The notes beneath the pieces are model-generated. The model made no database searches. It was not told the origin of the DNA and worked only from the letters and a program-made list of their open reading frames with translations. A DNA stretch of 64,000 bases, from contig JAZAHA010000006.1 in assembly GCA_036231565.1 (NCBI GenBank), forward strand, positions 1-64,000, read 5' to 3'. Below, in pieces: positions 27,661-37,149 of the stretch. Every line of letters begins with the position of its first letter. The stretch's first letter is position 1. The position numbers were made by a program, and so were the translations under genes. Source of the DNA: Maricaulis sp036231565. GTDB lineage: Bacteria > Pseudomonadota > Alphaproteobacteria > Caulobacterales > Maricaulaceae.

Positions 27661-28247
27661 GCCGGGATCACGCCGAATTCGCGCAGCGCATCCAGCAGCG
27701 GCAGGAGCGGTAGGCCGAGAATGGCGTAATAGTCGCCGTCGATCTTCTCGAACAATTGCGCCCCCAGGCCCTCGAACGCATAGGCCCCGACGCTGGCGGT
27801 CAGGGCAAAGCCGGCCCGCTCTAGATAATCCTCGAGAAACGCGTCGGAAAAGGCACGCACATACAGGGTGGAAGATTGCTGGTGCTGCCAGACGCACTCG
27901 CCGCCGCGGTAAAGCGCAAGGCCTGAATGCAGTTGGTGCGACCGGCCCCGCATGACCATCAGGCGATCGCGGGCGAGGGCAGCATCCGGAAGCTTGTCCA
28001 GCAGGGCACCATCGAGTTCCATCGTCTGGTCAGCGCCCAGAACCAGGGCGCGGGGCCGGCCGCGTGATACGGCTTCAGCCTTGGCCTTGCCCAGCACCAG
28101 CGCCATGTCGGCCGGCGAGAGATCGCTGCGCTGCTCCTTGATCACGCTTTCATCGACGTCGGGCTTTTCGACCGAGAAATCGATGCCCGCATTGTCGAGG
28201 ATCTGGCGGCGGATCTGGCTGCCGGAAGCGAGGACGAAGTCAGTCAT
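27657..28247 (-). CDS. maf: Maf-family nucleoside triphosphate pyrophosphatase
   Basis: Maf proteins hydrolyse non-canonical or surplus nucleoside triphosphates to monophosphates. The 196-residue protein has the N-terminal ASGSQIRRQIL, a mid-chain VLGADQTMEL (the conserved Asp region), and GDYYAILGLPLLPLL near the C-terminus. Which nucleotide it prefers cannot be told. It overlaps ppsR and aroE by four bases each. A Maf gene at this place beside the ppsR gene is a conserved alphaproteobacterial arrangement. Confidence 0.9.
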   Translation of the reverse strand: MTDFVLASGSQIRRQILDNAGIDFSVEKPDVDESVIKEQRSDLSPADMALVLGKAKAEAVSRGRPRALVLGADQTMELDGALLDKLPDAALARDRLMVMRGRSHQLHSGLALYRGGECVWQHQQSSTLYVRAFSDAFLEDYLERAGFALTASVGAYAFEGLGAQLFEKIDGDYYAILGLPLLPLLDALREFGVIPA

Positions 28248-29086
28248 GATTTGGCTGCGCGCTTTTCATTGACGAGATTGATGATCTTGGCGGCCGTTTC
28301 CTCGATCGAGCGGCGGGTGACATCGATGGTCGGCCATTTGTGCTTGGCGTAGAGCCGCTTGGCGTAGAGGATTTCGTCGCGCACCGCGAAGTCGTCGATA
28401 TAATCGGTATCGCGGTCTTCATTGAGGCTGAGCAGCCGGTTCCGGCGGATCTGCACGATACGCTCGGGCGAGGCTGTCAGACCGACAACGAGCGGATTGC
28501 GCAGTTTGAAGATCGCCTCGGGCAGCGGCACATCCTTGACCAGCGGGATATTCGCCGCGCGATAGCCGCGATGGGCAAGATAGACGCTGGTCGGGGTTTT
28601 CGATGTGCGGCTGACACCCAGCAGCACGATATCGGCCGCTTCATAATCATCGCCCTGACCGTCATCATGCGCCATTGTATAATTGAGCGCGTCGATACGG
28701 CGGAAATATTCGGCGTCCAGGGAGCGCTGGGCTCCGGCGCGGCTGGCCACGGGGCGGCCGAGATAGGTGCTGAGCGTGGCGAGCATCGGGTCCAGGACGG
28801 CGATGGCCGGCACACCGAGTTCGGCGCAACGGGTTTCCAGCTCCCGGCGCAGATCGGCATTGACGATGGTATACATCACCACGCCGGGATAGGCCTCGAC
28901 CTCCTCGAACACGCGTTCCATCTGCCGGGAAGAACGCACCAGGGCGTAAAGATGCTCCAGCGGATGCGTGCCTTCGAACTGCGCCACTGAAGCACGCATC
29001 ACCTCCATCAAGGTCTCACCGGTTGAATCTGACACCATATGGATGTGGAAACAGGTTTCGAAGCGTGTGGACGGCGGAACGGTCAT
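28244..29086 (-). CDS. ppsR: PEP synthase/PPDK regulatory kinase-phosphorylase (DUF299)
   Basis: This 280-residue protein belongs to the family that phosphorylates and de-phosphorylates phosphoenolpyruvate synthase or pyruvate phosphate dikinase. It contains HMVSDSTGET near the N-terminus and the P-loop-like GVSRTSKTPTSVYLA. Which of the two enzymes it controls is unknown. It is the first gene of the minus-strand operon. Its homologue (called RP001 in Rickettsia) borders the replication origin in Caulobacter, which supports the origin call in the adjacent gap. Confidence 0.92.
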   Translation of the reverse strand: MTVPPSTRFETCFHIHMVSDSTGETLMEVMRASVAQFEGTHPLEHLYALVRSSRQMERVFEEVEAYPGVVMYTIVNADLRRELETRCAELGVPAIAVLDPMLATLSTYLGRPVASRAGAQRSLDAEYFRRIDALNYTMAHDDGQGDDYEAADIVLLGVSRTSKTPTSVYLAHRGYRAANIPLVKDVPLPEAIFKLRNPLVVGLTASPERIVQIRRNRLLSLNEDRDTDYIDDFAVRDEILYAKRLYAKHKWPTIDVTRRSIEETAAKIINLVNEKRAAKS

Positions 29087-29541
29087 GGCTCGTTTTTGCC
29101 CCTCGATCGCGTTTACGATCTGTTAACAAATTGGGAAAACCGGCCGCAATTCCGCCGCAAATTCCCCGCCCTGTGAGTAGTACCGGGTGTTACCCGGCAC
29201 AACCAACACCTCTTTCCACACGCCGGACGCTGTGAACAAGCCTGTTCGGGAATATCGGCAATTCACAGGGCATATCTCGTTTTCGACACGATATTCTTTG
29301 AGGATATATATCCAGATTGTTGGATTTAAATGAGAGTTTTCGTTTTCAAACGGCTCGTTCTGGCCGGGGTGTGGATATCGCGCCGGGGACGGGGATATCC
29401 GGCAAAACGGTATAACCGTATTCGCCAACACCATTCACGGTCCAACAATCACATCAATTCAATTAAATGGTTTTGGGAAGGAAAAGGGGCTGGTGAAAAG
29501 GACGCATTGATCGAAAGCCCGCGGATGCCTAATCAAGCGGG
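29087..29541. other. Putative chromosomal replication origin (oriC)
   Basis: This 455-bp gap between divergent ppsR (RP001 homologue) and hemE has no supported gene. In Caulobacter the origin lies between these same two genes. It is AT-rich, especially 29279-29345, with a GGATATATATCC palindrome at 29302-29313 and TTTAAAT nearby. Five DnaA-box-like nonamers occur at 29172, 29212, 29231, 29259 and 29370; the best are 29231-29239 (reverse TTGTTCACA) and 29370-29378 (reverse ATATCCACA), each one base from TTATNCACA. An ATTGTTGGA/TCCAACAAT inverted repeat spans 29316-29448. TTAA half-sites for CtrA are present but no clean TTAA-N7-TTAA. Confidence 0.7.
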
Positions 29542-30579
29542 ATGACACTGACTTCGAAAAAACCGATGCTCGCAGTCCTCTCCGGAGAGACGCGCACCCC
29601 GCCTCCGGTCTGGCTGATGCGCCAGGCCGGCCGGTATCTCGACGAGTACCGGGAGGTTCGCTCCCGGGCGAAGAATTTCATCGATTTCTGTTTCTCGCCC
29701 GATCTGGCGGCCGAAGTGACTCTGCAACCGATCCGACGCTTCGGTTTCGACGCTGCGATCCTGTTTGCCGACATCCTGCTGATCCCGATCGCGCTTGGAC
29801 GCAAGGTCTGGTTCGTCACGGGCGAGGGTCCCAAACTGGAACCCTTCGATCCGCTGGCTTTCGAAACGCTGACACCCGAGCGCGCACGCGAAGTGCTGGC
29901 ACCGGTCGGTGAGACCTTGCGCCGCGTTGCGCCTGAACTTCCCGAAGAGACAACGCTGATCGGTTTTGCCGGAGCGCCCTGGACCGTCGCGACCTACATG
30001 GTCGAAGGCGGGGGATCAAAGGACCGGTTTTCAGCCCGTGTCGCGGCCTGGCAGCATCCGGAAGCCTTCGACGGCATGCTGGACCGGATCGCCGACGCGA
30101 CGGCGGAATACCTGGTCATGCAGGCCGAGGCGGGCGCCGAGGTTCTCAAGATTTTCGACAGCTGGGCGGAAGGGCTTCCGGAACCGCTGTTCGAACGGGT
30201 CGTGATCCGGCCGACCAAGCGGATTGTCGACAAGGTGCGGGCTGCCGGCGTGACCGTGCCGATCATCGGCTTTCCGCGCGGCGCCGGGGCTTTCTATGCC
30301 CGCTATGCCCGCGAGACCGGCGTCACCGCCGTGGCGCTCGATACCGGCATGGATCCGGCCTGGGCGCAGTCCATGCTGCCTGAGGGCATGCCGGTTCAGG
30401 GGCATCTCGATCCGGCGGCCTTGCGGGCGGGCGGTGCGGCTTTGCGCAGTGAAACGCAGCGTTTGCTGGATAGCTGGTCGGGACGGCCCCATATCTTCAA
30501 CCTGGGTCACGGCATTACGCCCGATGTCCCGGTCGCGCATGTCCACGAATTGCTGGCGTGCATCCGGGAGCGGGCCTGA
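29542..30579 (+). CDS. hemE: Uroporphyrinogen decarboxylase
   Basis: HemE removes four carboxyl groups from uroporphyrinogen III to give coproporphyrinogen III. The 345-residue protein has PPVWLMRQAGRYLDEYR, FCFSPDLAAEVTLQPIRRFG with FDAAILFADILLIP, and GFAGAPWTVATYMVEGGGS, all family signatures, and ends with HGITPDVPVAHV. Its upstream sequence is the putative oriC. It starts the haem operon hemE-hemH-hemJ; hemH begins 14 bases later. Only a weak AAGCGGG lies before the ATG at 29542. Confidence 0.96.
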   Translation: MTLTSKKPMLAVLSGETRTPPPVWLMRQAGRYLDEYREVRSRAKNFIDFCFSPDLAAEVTLQPIRRFGFDAAILFADILLIPIALGRKVWFVTGEGPKLEPFDPLAFETLTPERAREVLAPVGETLRRVAPELPEETTLIGFAGAPWTVATYMVEGGGSKDRFSARVAAWQHPEAFDGMLDRIADATAEYLVMQAEAGAEVLKIFDSWAEGLPEPLFERVVIRPTKRIVDKVRAAGVTVPIIGFPRGAGAFYARYARETGVTAVALDTGMDPAWAQSMLPEGMPVQGHLDPAALRAGGAALRSETQRLLDSWSGRPHIFNLGHGITPDVPVAHVHELLACIRERA

Positions 30580-30593
30580 ATCAGGAGAGCGCC

Positions 30594-31646
30594 ATGGGCG
30601 AAGCGCGCCGCAAACTGGCTGTTGTGCTGTTCAATCTGGGCGGCCCGGACGGTCCGGACGATGTTCGTCCCTTTCTGCGTAACCTGTTCCGCGACCCGGC
30701 GATTATTCGCGCGCCCGGCCTGATCCGCGAAGCGCTGGCGTTGCTGATCTCGACCACGCGGGCGAAGGAAGCCAGAGCCAATTACGCCAAGATGGGCGGC
30801 GGTTCGCCGCTCCTGCCGGAAACCCGCAAACAGGCTGCGGCACTGAAGGCCGAGCTGGAAAAGGCTTTTCCCGATCACGAGCTCGGTGTCTGGCCGGCGA
30901 TGCGCTACTGGCATCCGCTGACCGAGGATGTGGCGGAAGAAGTCTCGGCCTGGGCGCCGGACGAGTGCGTGCTGCTGCCGCTCTATCCGCAGTTTTCCAC
31001 CACGACGACCGCAAGCTCGCTGAAGCGCTGGCGCGAGGCGAAAGGCCCTGAAACACGCACGGTGTGCTGCTATCCCACCGAACCGGCGTTTGTGGATGCG
31101 CATGCGGCGCTGATCCGCAAGACCTGGGAGAAGGCGGGCCGGCCGGACAATGTCCGCCTGCTGTTCTCGGCTCACGGTCTGCCGAAGAAAGTCATCGAGG
31201 ATGGCGATCCCTATCAGTGGCAGGTCGAGCAGACGGTCGAGGCGGTGATGCGCCAGATGCCGGAATTCCCGGACTGGCAGGTGTGCTATCAGAGCCGGGT
31301 CGGACCGCTGGAATGGATCGGCCCGTCGACCGAAGCGGCGATCGAGGGTGCCGCAAAGGACGGCCGGAACATTCTTCTCAGCCCGATTGCCTTTGTCTCC
31401 GAGCATATCGAGACGCTGGTCGAGCTCGACGAGGAATATGGCGATCTGGCCCGTGAGCAGGGGGTGAGCTCCTATGTCCGCGTGCCGGCGCTGGGTCTGG
31501 ATGCCGTTTTCATTGAATCCCTGGCGACTTTGGTGAAGTCTGCCCTGGCGGGGGCGCCCGGTCCGCGATGCGATACGGGCGGGCGGATCTGTCCGGCGGA
31601 ATGGTCCGGATGTCCCTGCCGGAACGGGGAATTGGAAACAGCATGA
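30594..31646 (+). CDS. hemH: Ferrochelatase
   Basis: HemH inserts ferrous iron into protoporphyrin IX to make haem. The 350-residue protein has AVVLFNLGGPDGPDDVRPFL, LPLYPQFSTTTTAS, LLFSAHGLPKK with the catalytic histidine, and SPIAFVSEHIETLVELDEEY. The C-terminal extension carries four cysteines at 326, 333, 340 and 342 (C-x6-C-x6-C-x-C), compatible with the [2Fe-2S] cluster known in some bacterial ferrochelatases, including that of Caulobacter. CAGGAGA precedes the ATG at 30594; the stop overlaps hemJ. Confidence 0.95.
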   Translation: MGEARRKLAVVLFNLGGPDGPDDVRPFLRNLFRDPAIIRAPGLIREALALLISTTRAKEARANYAKMGGGSPLLPETRKQAAALKAELEKAFPDHELGVWPAMRYWHPLTEDVAEEVSAWAPDECVLLPLYPQFSTTTTASSLKRWREAKGPETRTVCCYPTEPAFVDAHAALIRKTWEKAGRPDNVRLLFSAHGLPKKVIEDGDPYQWQVEQTVEAVMRQMPEFPDWQVCYQSRVGPLEWIGPSTEAAIEGAAKDGRNILLSPIAFVSEHIETLVELDEEYGDLAREQGVSSYVRVPALGLDAVFIESLATLVKSALAGAPGPRCDTGGRICPAEWSGCPCRNGELETA

Positions 31647-32101
31647 TCCTGGCAGCGGCGTATGACTGGTTGCGGGCCTTGCACATCCTGGCGGTGATCG
31701 CCTGGATGGCGGCGATGCTCTATCTGCCGCGTCTGTTCGTCTATCACTGCGGCGCACAGCCGGGCGGCGAGCTGGACGAGACGCTGAAAATCCAGGAACG
31801 CCGTCTGCTCAAGGGCATCATGAACCCGGCGATGATCGCGACCTGGCTGTTCGGCCTGCTTCTGATCTGGTCGAATGCCGAGCGTGCCGGCGGCTGGGCC
31901 ATCTTCCTGCACTGGGCCTGGATGGCCAAGTTTGCACTCGTGCTGGCGATGTCGGCCATGCACGGCGTCTATTCCAAGCGGACCCGCCTGTTTGCCGAGG
32001 GCGCCAATGACTGGTCGGACAAGCGCTATCGCATGCTCAACGAAGTGCCTTTCCTGCTGGCCTTCTTCATCGTGCCGATCGCGGTGGTGGCGCTGAAATA
32101 G
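31643..32101 (+). CDS. hemJ: Protoporphyrinogen oxidase HemJ
   Basis: HemJ is the membrane protoporphyrinogen IX oxidase used by most alphaproteobacteria. The 152-residue protein has four hydrophobic helices. WLRALHILAVIAWMAAMLYLP carries the conserved histidine, and a later WMAKFALVLAMSAMHG carries the conserved lysine and another histidine. The ATG at 31643 overlaps the hemH stop (ATGA), giving hemE-hemH-hemJ as one haem operon that covers the last three steps from uroporphyrinogen except coproporphyrinogen oxidation. Confidence 0.93.
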   Translation: MILAAAYDWLRALHILAVIAWMAAMLYLPRLFVYHCGAQPGGELDETLKIQERRLLKGIMNPAMIATWLFGLLLIWSNAERAGGWAIFLHWAWMAKFALVLAMSAMHGVYSKRTRLFAEGANDWSDKRYRMLNEVPFLLAFFIVPIAVVALK

Positions 32102-32331
32102 CCGACTGCCCCGCGCTTGTGCTTGACGAGGATGGCAAGGCGTGGCAAGGCTTTGCGTAACTCCTCTTATGGATCCTTTCTTTGCGTGGCGCAGGACATC
32201 GGTCCGACGACGCGCCAGCCCATTCCACATGTCACAGGTCGTTTCCGGATTTTCCGGCACGCCGATTGTTTGAACGCGACAGCTCCCGGTCTCGGGATGG
32301 TCGCCCGTAATGTCTGACAGATAGACCCATC

Positions 32332-33636
<1,305 letters not shown>

Positions 33637-33655
33637 GTCCGTATCTGCCGAAATT

Positions 33656-33818
33656 GTCATCCCGGCCGTATGGCCTGCGCAGGCAGGCCGCAGGGCCGGG
33701 ACCTATACGCTCGTTAGAGGCCGGAAGCAGGCTCGATGTCCGCGACAGCTGGGTCGGCACCGGGATTATGGGGCCCGGACTTGCGCCCCGCCTTCGCGGG
33801 GCATTCATCCGGGATGAC
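33656..33818 (+). repeat. Inverted-repeat element, family 1, copy 4
   Basis: This 163-bp copy fills most of the gap between rho and the converging quinone oxidoreductase gene. It starts GTCATCCCGG 20 bases after the rho stop codon and ends CCGGGATGAC. Its core reads GGCCGGAAGCAGGCTCG. It may serve as a two-way terminator for rho and qor. Confidence 0.85.
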
Positions 33819-33832
33819 ATCGGCGAGGTGCG

Positions 33833-34810
33833 CTACGGCAACAGCACACTTGCACCCGTCGTGCGCCGGCTTTCCAGATCCTCATGCGCCTTTCGGGCGT
33901 CGGCCAGGGCATAGCGCTGATTGACGTCGATCGAGATGGCGCCGCGGGCGACGGCGTCGAAGACGTCGGCGGTGTTCGCGGCGAGATCATCGTCCGATGC
34001 CACATAATGCATCAGGGACGGCCGGGTGACATAGAGCGAGCCTTTCTGGGTGAGGATGCCCAGATTGACGCCGGTCACCGGCCCGGACGCATTGCCGAAC
34101 GTCGCCAGCAGGCCACGCGGCGCCAGACAATCCAGTGACATCTCGAACGTATCCTTGCCGACGCCGTCATAGACGACCGGCACGCCGCGGCCGCCGGTGA
34201 TCTCGCGAACGCGCTCAACGACATTCTCGCGGGAATAGTTGATCACATGCGCTGCGCCCTTCTGCCGGGCGATCTCGCACTTTTCGTCGCTGCCGGCTGT
34301 GCCGATCAGCGTGACGCCCATATCGGCCGCCCACTGGCAAGCAATCTGGCCGACCCCGCCCGCGGCGGCATGGAAGAGGATCGTGTCGCCGGCTTTCAGC
34401 GCATAAGTGTCCTTGAAGAGGTAGCGCACCGTCATGCCCTTCAGCATGAGGGCTGCCGCCTGCTCGTCGCTGACGCCATCGGGGATTTTGGCGACACGTC
34501 CGGCGGGCAGGATATGGGCCTGGGCATAGGCACCGATCGGTCCGGAGCCATAGGCAACCCGGTCGCCTTCCTGCAGCGTCGTTACACCGTCGCCGACAGC
34601 CTCGACGATACCGGCGGCTTCCAGGCCGATCCCGCTGGGCAGGGGCAGGGGGTAGAGGCCGGAGCGATGATAGGTATCGATGAAATTGACGCCGATCGCC
34701 GTGTGTCGGACGCGAACCTGACCGGGTCCCGGATCGGCCAGATCGACCGTATCCAGACGCAGCACGTCGGGCCCGCCGGTCTCGTGAATGCGGATTGCCT
34801 GGATACTCAT
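33833..34810 (-). CDS. NADPH:quinone oxidoreductase (zeta-crystallin type)
   Basis: This 325-residue medium-chain reductase lacks the zinc ligands of alcohol dehydrogenases and matches quinone oxidoreductases such as QorA. Supporting motifs are VGVNFIDTYHRSGLYPLPLP (as ...GVNFIDTYHRSGLYP), GLEAAGIVEAVGDGV, YGSGPIGAYA, the nucleotide-binding AAAGGVGQIACQWA, and VVYDGVGKDTF. It likely uses NADPH to reduce quinones or other electrophiles. It is preceded on its own strand by a parS-like sequence and two small genes. Confidence 0.88.
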   Translation of the reverse strand: MSIQAIRIHETGGPDVLRLDTVDLADPGPGQVRVRHTAIGVNFIDTYHRSGLYPLPLPSGIGLEAAGIVEAVGDGVTTLQEGDRVAYGSGPIGAYAQAHILPAGRVAKIPDGVSDEQAAALMLKGMTVRYLFKDTYALKAGDTILFHAAAGGVGQIACQWAADMGVTLIGTAGSDEKCEIARQKGAAHVINYSRENVVERVREITGGRGVPVVYDGVGKDTFEMSLDCLAPRGLLATFGNASGPVTGVNLGILTQKGSLYVTRPSLMHYVASDDDLAANTADVFDAVARGAISIDVNQRYALADARKAHEDLESRRTTGASVLLP

Positions 34811-34847
34811 CGCGCGCGCTCCCGTATCAACACCCTGTCACATAGGA

Positions 34848-34863
34848 TGTTTCCCGTGAAACA
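34848..34863. promoter_or_regulatory. Possible degenerate parS site
   Basis: The 16-mer matches the ParB-binding palindrome TGTTTCACGTGAAACA at 15 positions, with C for A at position 7. Unlike three of the other sites it lies in an intergenic gap, right after the stop codon of the 116-residue gene and 53 bases before the qor start. It is about 5 kb from the putative origin. Weak or no ParB binding is possible. Confidence 0.5.
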
Positions 34864-35214
34864 CTAGCCGATGAACCGGTCAGGCATCAAAAACGTGTCG
34901 CGGGATGCCGGGTCGGCGAGGCGGGCCGGGCTGTACCAGGTATCGAGTGTTTGCGGGTGCGGAATACCGCCGCCTTCCCGGATCAGTGACAGGAAAGCCA
35001 GTGTCTTTGTGACCGAGCGCTTCTGCGGGACGCCGGCGCGCGCCGTGATGCGGGCGAGGGCCTGATCGTAGAGCAGCGCAGCGTCTAGGAAGCCGGTGCG
35101 GGCCAGCAGGCCTTGCGCAATCCGCACATGGGCAGCGTGGGAAAAGGTTGACGGATCGGTCCGTCCGGCCAGGAAGGCATCCAGCTCGCGATCCGGATCA
35201 GGCTGACGCGTCAT
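34864..35214 (-). CDS. Small protein of unknown function, partner of RHH regulator
   Basis: This 116-residue protein has DPSTFSHAAHVRIAQGLL and later KRSVTKTLAFLSLIREGG. The HAAHVRIA pattern recalls a small family in which an H-x-x-H helix precedes another helical region. No enzyme or toxin family was recognised. Its start overlaps the ribbon-helix-helix gene by 17 bases, so the pair is translationally linked. Starting at 35214 avoids an upstream extension inside the regulator gene. Confidence 0.6.
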   Translation of the reverse strand: MTRQPDPDRELDAFLAGRTDPSTFSHAAHVRIAQGLLARTGFLDAALLYDQALARITARAGVPQKRSVTKTLAFLSLIREGGGIPHPQTLDTWYSPARLADPASRDTFLMPDRFIG

Positions 35215-35461
35215 CGCTGTCCTCGCGGAGCGTGTGGCTGTCGGCCGCCGTAAGATCGAGCCCGTAGACGGCTTTGAGCTGGTCAATCTTCGCCAGTGTT
35301 TCGGGTGAAAAGGCAGGCTTGCCCTCAAAGGCGTGCCAGACGATGCCTTCAAGGAGATCGCCCAGCGACAGGTCGAGATATTCGGCCAGGCCCTTGAGGG
35401 TTTTCAGTGTGCGGGTTTCAAGCCGCACACCGGTCTGGGTCCGGATGAGTGTGTTTGTCAT
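35198..35461 (-). CDS. Ribbon-helix-helix type regulator
   Basis: This 87-residue protein has a short strand (TGVRLETRT) followed by LKTLKGLAEYLDLS and LGDLLEGIVWHAFEGK, the strand-helix-helix pattern of MetJ/Arc DNA-binding dimers. It therefore is probably a small DNA-binding protein. Directly before its start lie tandem TACCAAT repeats at 35475 and 35483, with an inverted TGGTA at 35464, which could be its own operator. It overlaps the next gene by 17 bases, as in toxin-antitoxin pairs, but the partner is not a known toxin. Confidence 0.65.
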   Translation of the reverse strand: MTNTLIRTQTGVRLETRTLKTLKGLAEYLDLSLGDLLEGIVWHAFEGKPAFSPETLAKIDQLKAVYGLDLTAADSHTLREDSDDASA

Positions 35462-35463
35462 AC

Positions 35464-35489
35464 TGGTATATTGTTACCAATGTACCAAT
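35464..35489 (-). promoter_or_regulatory. Candidate operator with TACCAAT repeats
   Basis: TACCAAT occurs at 35475-35481 and again at 35483-35489, spaced eight bases apart, with an inverted TGGTA at 35464-35468. The set sits between the stop of the phosphodiesterase gene and the start of the small regulator gene, a 31-bp gap. Tandem short repeats are typical targets of ribbon-helix-helix dimers. Confidence 0.4.
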
Positions 35490-35492
35490 TTG

Positions 35493-36371
35493 TCAACTCG
35501 CCGTACAGGCGGCGATCTGTGCGTGCAGCACAGCCGGGCCTCCCAGCGCGACCACGGCCGTGTCGACATCGTCGATCGAGAGCAGTTCAACACCGGCTGC
35601 AGCGGCTGTCCGGTAGACAGCGGGATCGCCGTTTTCGAGCCTGAACAGACCGGCGGAGGTTTCCAGGCCGGCTTCGGCCAGGCGGGCATCCTGGTCGGCG
35701 TCTGCGGCCCCGACCCCGGTCCAGATGTAGACGGCATCCAGATTGGCGCCGGCCGCGCTCAGGGCGGCCGGATCGTTGGGGGCGGACAGGAGGAGGCCGT
35801 TATCGAGGGCGTGGATGGCGGCAGCCTGGTCGATCGAATAGGCGATGATGGCGACTTCATCGCGCGCGTCGTGGTCATGGACAAAGCCGACAATCTCTTC
35901 GGGAGAGACCGATTTGAGATCCAGATTGAGGACCAGGCCGGCCTCGCGCGCCACCGTCAGAGCATCGGCGAGGGTCGGGATCGTGTCCTCGACAATGGTG
36001 CCGTCCGGATCGCGCAGTGTGGTGCCGGAAAGCGCCTCCCAGGCGAGACCGTCCAGGGAGCCGGTTCCGGTCGTGGTGCGGTCCAGCGTGTCATCATGCA
36101 GCAGGAAGAGCACGCCATCGGCGGAGCGGCGCACATCGATCTCGGCATAGAGCACGCCCAGCTCGGCAAGACGGCGCAGGGTGGACAGTGCGTTCTCCGG
36201 ATAGCCCGGCGCCGGGCCGGCGCGGTGCGCGGCCAGCATGGCAGCTCCGGTCTCGCGGAAACAGTCGAGCTGGATCGCCGGTGCGGCCAGCTCGGTTTCT
36301 GCCGCTGACGGGGCGGACGGCGAGCAGGCGGCGGCCAGGACGAGAAGGGAGGGGATGAGGCGCTTCAGCAT
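35493..36371 (-). CDS. Glycerophosphodiester phosphodiesterase family lipoprotein
   Basis: This 292-residue protein has a lipoprotein signal (LIPSLLVLAAAC) and a GDPD domain. AAHRAGPAPGYPENALSTL corresponds to the catalytic HRG..PENT region (with A-G in place of G and A in place of T), and EIDVRRSADGVLFLLHDDTL carries the metal and second histidine. LNLDLKS follows. GDPD enzymes hydrolyse glycerophosphodiesters to glycerol-3-phosphate and an alcohol. Envelope anchoring suggests phospholipid-head recycling. The HRA substitution in place of HRG is slightly unusual. Confidence 0.85.
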   Translation of the reverse strand: MLKRLIPSLLVLAAACSPSAPSAAETELAAPAIQLDCFRETGAAMLAAHRAGPAPGYPENALSTLRRLAELGVLYAEIDVRRSADGVLFLLHDDTLDRTTTGTGSLDGLAWEALSGTTLRDPDGTIVEDTIPTLADALTVAREAGLVLNLDLKSVSPEEIVGFVHDHDARDEVAIIAYSIDQAAAIHALDNGLLLSAPNDPAALSAAGANLDAVYIWTGVGAADADQDARLAEAGLETSAGLFRLENGDPAVYRTAAAAGVELLSIDDVDTAVVALGGPAVLHAQIAACTAS

Positions 36372-36514
36372 GGGTGTCTCCGGAAAGTGTCGCGAAACAC
36401 TATCCCATGCGCGCGACAGAGTTGTATCTGTGACATGCTGAAATTCAGCGCGGCGGCGCAAGATCGCCGTGGAACGGTAGGACACGCACAAGCATGGATA
36501 AGGGGAGACCGGCC

Positions 36515-37147
36515 ATGGCCGATACGTCAGGAATTCGCGTCTATCACGCACCGCGCACGCGCTCGATCCGGGTGCTGTGGCTGTTGCAGGAAATGGGCGT
36601 GCCGCACGAGATCGTGCCGGTTAAGTTCGACTCGCGCCCGGCCGGCGACGAGGCCTATGCCGAGATTCATCCTTTGCGGAAAGTGCCCGCACTCGACGAC
36701 AAGGGCACGATCGTCCTGGAGTCGCTGGCGATCGTGCAATACCTCCTGGGCCGCTACGGACCGTCACCGCTGGAGGTAACACCGGACCAGGCCGATTATG
36801 GCCGGTATCTGCAATGGCTGCATTTCGGCGAAGCCGGGATGATGATGCCGGTCAGCCTGCTTCTGGCGCACACGGTCTTGCTGCCTGAAAAGGCGCGCGA
36901 TCCGAAACTGGCCGCATGGGCCCGGTCAGAAGTTGACCATCTTCTTGAATTTATTGGTGAACATGGGATCGGTGACCGCGAATACCTGGCCGGCGACCGC
37001 TTGACCGCGGCCGATATCTCGATCGTCTACATGCTCTACCTGATCAAGGTGATGCGCCAGTTCGACGGTGCGCCGGAAAACGTGCAGGCCTATTTCAAAC
37101 GCCTGACCAAGCGTGAAAGCTGGGTCGCGGCGACGGCGGTGGAATAG
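36515..37147 (+). CDS. Glutathione S-transferase
   Basis: This 210-residue protein has an N-terminal thioredoxin-like domain (RVYHAPRTRSIRVLWLLQEM, NPLRKVPAL-type HPLRKVPALDD, and LESLAIVQYLLGRYG) and a helical C-terminal domain with LTAADISIVYMLY. The substrate is unknown; detoxification of electrophiles is typical. The ATG at 36515 is preferred to that at 36494 because GGGGAGA lies eight bases upstream. It is divergent from the phosphodiesterase gene by 143 bp. Confidence 0.88.
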   Translation: MADTSGIRVYHAPRTRSIRVLWLLQEMGVPHEIVPVKFDSRPAGDEAYAEIHPLRKVPALDDKGTIVLESLAIVQYLLGRYGPSPLEVTPDQADYGRYLQWLHFGEAGMMMPVSLLLAHTVLLPEKARDPKLAAWARSEVDHLLEFIGEHGIGDREYLAGDRLTAADISIVYMLYLIKVMRQFDGAPENVQAYFKRLTKRESWVAATAVE

Positions 37148-37149
37148 CG

